This document shows, piece by piece, positions 61,344-64,000 of a DNA stretch of 64,000 nt. The notes beneath the pieces are model-generated. The model was not told where the DNA came from. It was given only the letters and a program-made list of their open reading frames with translations, and made no database searches. Each line of letters opens with the position of its first letter. Within the stretch, counting starts at the first letter, position 1. Source of the DNA: CANLBN01 sp034111645 (GTDB lineage: Bacteria; Pseudomonadota; Gammaproteobacteria; Pseudomonadales; Cellvibrionaceae); the NCBI GenBank assembly GCA_034111645.1, contig JAWUWW010000003.1, forward strand, positions 32,788 through 96,787, read 5' to 3'. A program made the translations under genes and the position numbers.

Positions 61344-61997
61344 ATGACCAAAGCTAAAACAAAAACACCATCTCTTTACTATCCACAAGAGCAGATAATT
61401 ATATCTGTATGGCTAGAAGGTTCGTACGACATAAGTGAATTGGAGTTTGATAATGACAATGTCGAGGGTGTAGGGCTAGAAAGCTCTAACTCAATTCACA
61501 AAAAGAGCATACATTTTGAAGACCGTGCTCTCGCTAATGCTGTTGCTAGAATCGTGCTTAGCGCGATTGAAAGTCGCCTACCTCAATGGGCAGCGTTTGA
61601 TCATACAGGCACAGTTATCCACGGCCGAAAACAAGTAGGCAAAGCTCCCCACAAGCAACGTCAATTATCGACAATCCCGCGAAAATTATTCACCATTAAC
61701 TGGGCTCAATCAGGTCCTGGTTACAGTTGGCCAGATTCTTATCATATAACATGGCTGCCTATTTATGATGTCTGGGTTATTACCCTCTCTCAAGATAGTA
61801 CCGATGTTTATGGCTATGCAGATTTGGCCATCGACTGGCTTGATAAAGATGCCGATATTATCGAAGGTGCTCGAAATATCATCACTATGGGATGGCGTGA
61901 GCAGTTTTTAGGGTATGACCAAAACCACTGGGAGAGCGTATTGGATAGTGATTTGGTAGATGAAGCCACCGCTTATAAATGGGCAGATTCGGTATGA
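61344..61997 (+). CDS. Unrecognised protein (217 aa) downstream of a structured leader
   Basis: No family recognised. The soluble 217-residue protein starts at ATG 61344 with GAGGAAA upstream; the frame is open back to an ATG at 61218, but that part overlaps hairpins and reads like a leader (SSAKVFSELFLLAREENIM). The N-terminal half is acidic and ends with ALANAVARIVLSAIESRLPQ; the middle has QSGPGYSWPDSYHITWLPIY, rich in Trp and Tyr; the end contains ITMGWREQFLGYDQNHWES. An immediately upstream hairpin (GCGCCAA at 61294-61300 with TTGGCGC at 61323-61329) lies against the ribosome site. The leader and the nearby tRNA genes suggest a mobile-element origin. Confidence 0.6.
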   Translation: MTKAKTKTPSLYYPQEQIIISVWLEGSYDISELEFDNDNVEGVGLESSNSIHKKSIHFEDRALANAVARIVLSAIESRLPQWAAFDHTGTVIHGRKQVGKAPHKQRQLSTIPRKLFTINWAQSGPGYSWPDSYHITWLPIYDVWVITLSQDSTDVYGYADLAIDWLDKDADIIEGARNIITMGWREQFLGYDQNHWESVLDSDLVDEATAYKWADSV

Positions 61998-62063
61998 GGG
62001 TGTCGGATAGTGACGAAGAAACTATCAGATATGAACCCTTATTCTAGGCAAAAAGTTTTAGGC

Positions 62064-62097
62064 ATAAAAAAACCACTATGATCTCTCTAAGTGGTTG
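62064..62097 (-). terminator. Intrinsic terminator of the tRNA operon
   Basis: On the minus strand AACCACT/AGTGGTT forms a seven-base-pair stem followed by a T run (A run at 62066-62072), starting 8 bases after the tRNA-Gly CCA end. Confidence 0.85.
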
Positions 62098-62104
62098 ATT
62101 TAAT

Positions 62105-62179
62105 TGGAGCGGGAAACGAGGCTCGAACTCGCGACCCCAACCTTGGCAAGGTTGTGCTCTACCACTGAGCTATTCCCGC
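62105..62179 (-). tRNA. tRNA-Gly (GCC anticodon)
   Basis: A 75-base cloverleaf beginning GCGGGAATAGCTCAGTGGTA, with anticodon loop CTTGCCAAG (anticodon GCC), T loop GTTCGAGCC and encoded CCA. The acceptor stem GCGGGAA/TTCCCGC is perfect. Confidence 0.97.
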
Positions 62180-62228
62180 ATAATTTGATGCCATAGTGTT
62201 CTTTTTATATTCTATAAAAAAAGAAAAA

Positions 62229-62304
62229 TGGCGTCCCCTAGGGGGTTCGAACCCCTGTTACCGCCGTGAAAGGGCGGTGTCCTAGGCCACTAGACGAAGG
62301 GGAC
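62229..62304 (-). tRNA. tRNA-Glu (TTC anticodon)
   Basis: A 76-base cloverleaf beginning GTCCCCTTCGTCTAGTGGCC, with anticodon loop CTTTCAC (anticodon TTC), T loop GTTCGAACC, a perfect GTCCCCT/AGGGGAC acceptor stem and encoded CCA. First gene of a two-tRNA operon with tRNA-Gly 49 bases downstream. Confidence 0.97.
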
Positions 62305-62627
62305 CTAGTTCTGGCAACAAAGCTGTTATCAGAAGAGGTGCGCATTTTATGTATCGTGGCCCTAACTGTCAATAGTTTCAGACAAAAACTCTTTAACAGA
62401 AGACAATAAAACTAGGGCTAGCCTAAAATTGATCAAAACAGCTCTTAAAGATGCCCTACCCATCCTATTTTAAGCCAAAACACCTGTTTTCTTTCAATAT
62501 AAATACATATGAGGCAGAACAAACAAGACACTTCTGAAATTGTGTCTATACTGTTATCAAGAACAGTTGGATTTTTTATAACTATTATTGATAAAAGTAT
62601 CAATAACAACGCCATGCAAAATTTATT
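62305..62627. other. Spacer between the tRNA operon and the broken gene
   Basis: 323 bases: the tRNA promoter lies at its left side. The rest is AT-rich and must hold the promoter for the plus-strand gene beginning at 62628; no clear hexamer pair was found there. Confidence 0.5.
62344..62372 (-). promoter_or_regulatory. Near-consensus sigma-70 promoter of the tRNA-Glu/tRNA-Gly operon
   Basis: On the minus strand a perfect TTGACA (62372-62367), a 17-base spacer and TAAAAT (62349-62344), followed by a GC-rich discriminator GCGCACC typical of stringently controlled stable-RNA promoters. It starts about 40 bases before tRNA-Glu. Confidence 0.85.
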
Positions 62628-63404
62628 ATGACTTCTGTATATATTATTATTGGACTTATTCTCTTAACTTGTGGATTGATCTGTTACGTTTTTATCAAGC
62701 AAACCATCGTTAAGCGAAAACGCGAGAGAACGCGCCTATTCAATGCTCTAGAGAAGCGTTCTAAAGAGCTTTTACAGATGCTGAATGCCTTTCCACCACA
62801 TTTTTTACCTAAGGATATATCCGTTTTTTTGTACCGCTGTATTGTTGATGTGTTCGAGCAGTTAAGCAAATTAGAGCCAAGTCGTGTCTAATTTTTAGAG
62901 CAATTTACACTTTATTCAACAACCTTAGAGACGACAATTCGCCAACCGGTAAATAAAAATAAAGTCCGCTTACAAAATACCAAGCAAATTAATGAAATTA
63001 GACAATATCTCAACTATCTAGGCCGCTTTATGCAAAAGTGGGTAGAGCGAGGCAATTTGAGTAGCAAGCAATACAGTGCTTATAACGTGATACTCAAAAA
63101 TCTTATCGCTAAATTAATGATCGAAAACTATATGTTAACGGCGACAAAAGCAGACAACATTGGTAAAAACAAACTCGCTGCACATTATTTTGCGCTTGCT
63201 AAAAACATGATTATTAAAGAGGGCTTAGCAAATACTCAAAAAGAAGACTTAGTTCATATTGATGAGGAGCTTGTAAGACTTGAGAATGAAGCGTCTGGAA
63301 AATTCGAGCCTGCTGCAAATGCTAGCGCTAAAGATGATGATGATGATGAATGGGCGGCATTTAAAGATAATGATGATTGGAAGAAGAAAAATATCTATGA
63401 CTAG
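62628..63404 (+). pseudogene. Membrane-anchored coiled protein gene split by an in-frame stop
   Basis: One reading frame runs from ATG 62628 to TAG 63402-63404 with a single TAA inside (62889-62891). The first part (87 aa) has a membrane helix (VYIIIGLILLTCGLICYVFI), then basic and helical sequence ending KLEPSRV. After the stop the same frame continues without break as FLEQFTLYSTTLETTIRQPV, through INEIRQYLNYLGRFMQKWVE to the acidic end DDDDDEWAAFKDNDDWKKKN. Together it resembles an uncharacterised Pseudomonas-type membrane protein of about 250 residues. Either a recent nonsense mutation, two separate products (restart at ATG 63030), or a sequencing error. Function unknown. Confidence 0.7.
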
Positions 63405-63459
63405 ATAAAAAGGGTCTATTTATCTTTTAGCAGCAGAACAGAGAAGTCAAAGTGTTGTA

Positions 63460-63498
63460 AAAACGAAGCCCAACCGTTGGAGACTGGGCTTTATCTTA
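63460..63498. terminator. Bidirectional hairpin between the broken gene and the transposase
   Basis: AAGCCCA (63466-63472) pairs with TGGGCTT (63485-63491); T-rich on both outer sides (TTTATCTT on plus, CGTTTTT on minus). It can end both converging transcripts. Confidence 0.7.
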
Positions 63499-63528
63499 AA
63501 AGTTGTATCTGACCCGAATAGCGCTAAG

Positions 63529-64000
63529 TTAAGCCGCTTTTCCATATTTTTTCCCTCGGTGTTTGGTCTCTTTCATTTCATTCCTTGGAGCTGTCAATAA
63601 TTGGAATGGTTTAGGCCTTCGCTTTACCGCTCTTGGTTCACTTCTACCTGGGCGTTCAGGAACCATATATTCAGCAATAGAATCGTATAGTAAACCGAGC
63701 AGACGGTAGCGTTCTTGCGCGCTCATTTTTGTTTGATTTAAATGGGGTTCCCATTGCCGTAGCGCTTGCACACAACCTTTAAAACTAACCCTGCGCACAG
63801 CGACTCCCGCCCCTTTTATCGACTCCATCATCAGTCGACGAATACAGTTGTAGGCAATCAAATGCATAAGGATTTCTTTGCGCACCATATCAGGCGATTG
63901 GCACCGTAAAATATCCATTCCCATCGTGGTTTTTATGTCTCTAAAAAACAACTCTACATCCCAGCGTTGGAAGTATAAATCAGCAATGTCAGCGGCTGGA
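63529..64000 (-). mobile_element. IS4-family transposase, 3' part, running off the window
   Basis: C-terminal part of a DDE transposase of the IS4 family. The frame is open to the window end; upstream of the first internal start-like codon (63951) it reads ADIAD-LYFQRWDVELFFRDIK. This contains the IS4 signature Y-x2-R-x3-E-x6-K exactly (Tyr 63973-63975, Glu 63952-63954, Lys 63931-63933), with Glu as the third catalytic acid. About 157 residues are visible, ending in a basic tail (KETKHRGKKYGKAA). N-terminal part and left IS end are outside the window; the right terminal repeat could not be defined. Confidence 0.9.

Noticed and set aside
63030..63404. An independent 124-residue gene
   Set aside because: It is in the same frame as the 87-codon frame ending at 62891 and the sequence between reads as protein, so one broken gene is the better explanation.
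1..64000. CRISPR arrays, rRNA genes, complete prophage, integrase or plasmid origin
   Set aside because: No regularly spaced repeats, no rRNA motifs, and no phage structural, integrase or replication-initiator genes were seen in the window.

Overview
The window reads as a chromosomal segment of an AT-rich gammaproteobacterium, probably marine and of the Pseudomonadales/Cellvibrionales grade. Evidence: gene order (gltA beside a sdh-suc-lpd operon; leuCDB-asd-usg-fimV-truA-trpF-trpBA-accD-folC-dedD-cvpA-purF-metZ), E. coli/Pseudomonas-like proteins, and tRNAs with encoded CCA. There are no rRNA genes, CRISPR array or intact prophage. Assignments rest on motif recognition by eye; no database search was run.

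Region 1 (1-14.8 kb): a DMT transporter tail and a small ORF, then a minus-strand TCA-cycle operon read as sdhA-sdhB-sucA-sucB-lpd-sucC-sucD-sdhC-sdhD, divergent from gltA. sdhC and sdhD, which normally lead this operon, sit at its far end. The encoded anchors lack both heme b axial histidines (Tyr in SdhC, Asn in SdhD) while the quinone-site residues remain. This is the most unusual feature of the window.

Region 2 (14.8-30.3 kb): mostly accessory and household genes: a SEC-C mini-protein, a LapG-type periplasmic protease, a TorF-like porin, yciO and a PHP phosphatase, then plus-strand genes for a VC0807-like membrane protein, YciI, a YgiM-like SH3 protein, a Bacteroidetes-like PdxJ, a CBS protein and a SpoU methyltransferase. 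An MFS transporter and a MoxR-DUF58-TgpA operon close the region.

Region 3 (30.6-53.9 kb): minus-strand biosynthesis: metZ, purF, cvpA, dedD-like, folC, accD, trpA, trpB, trpF, truA, fimV, usg, asd, then a plus-strand LpxL-type acyltransferase and leuB, leuD, leuC with a divergent LysR regulator. A strong intrinsic terminator lies between trpB and trpA. A 163-bp MITE-like element sits just after usg. fimV carries a long Asp-rich, tandemly repeated segment. leuC and the LysR gene share a promoter region with a well placed LysR-type operator.

Region 4 (54-64 kb): an envelope-stress set (Spy-like chaperone, BaeR-like regulator, BaeS-like kinase), DUF1415, a Ycf46-like AAA ATPase, GFA and ABM small enzymes, and poorly known genes. 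A structured leader reminiscent of phage C4/icd regions precedes an unrecognised 217-aa protein. Then come a tRNA-Glu/tRNA-Gly operon with a near-consensus promoter, a conserved gene broken by one in-frame stop, and the 3' part of an IS4-family transposase running off the window.
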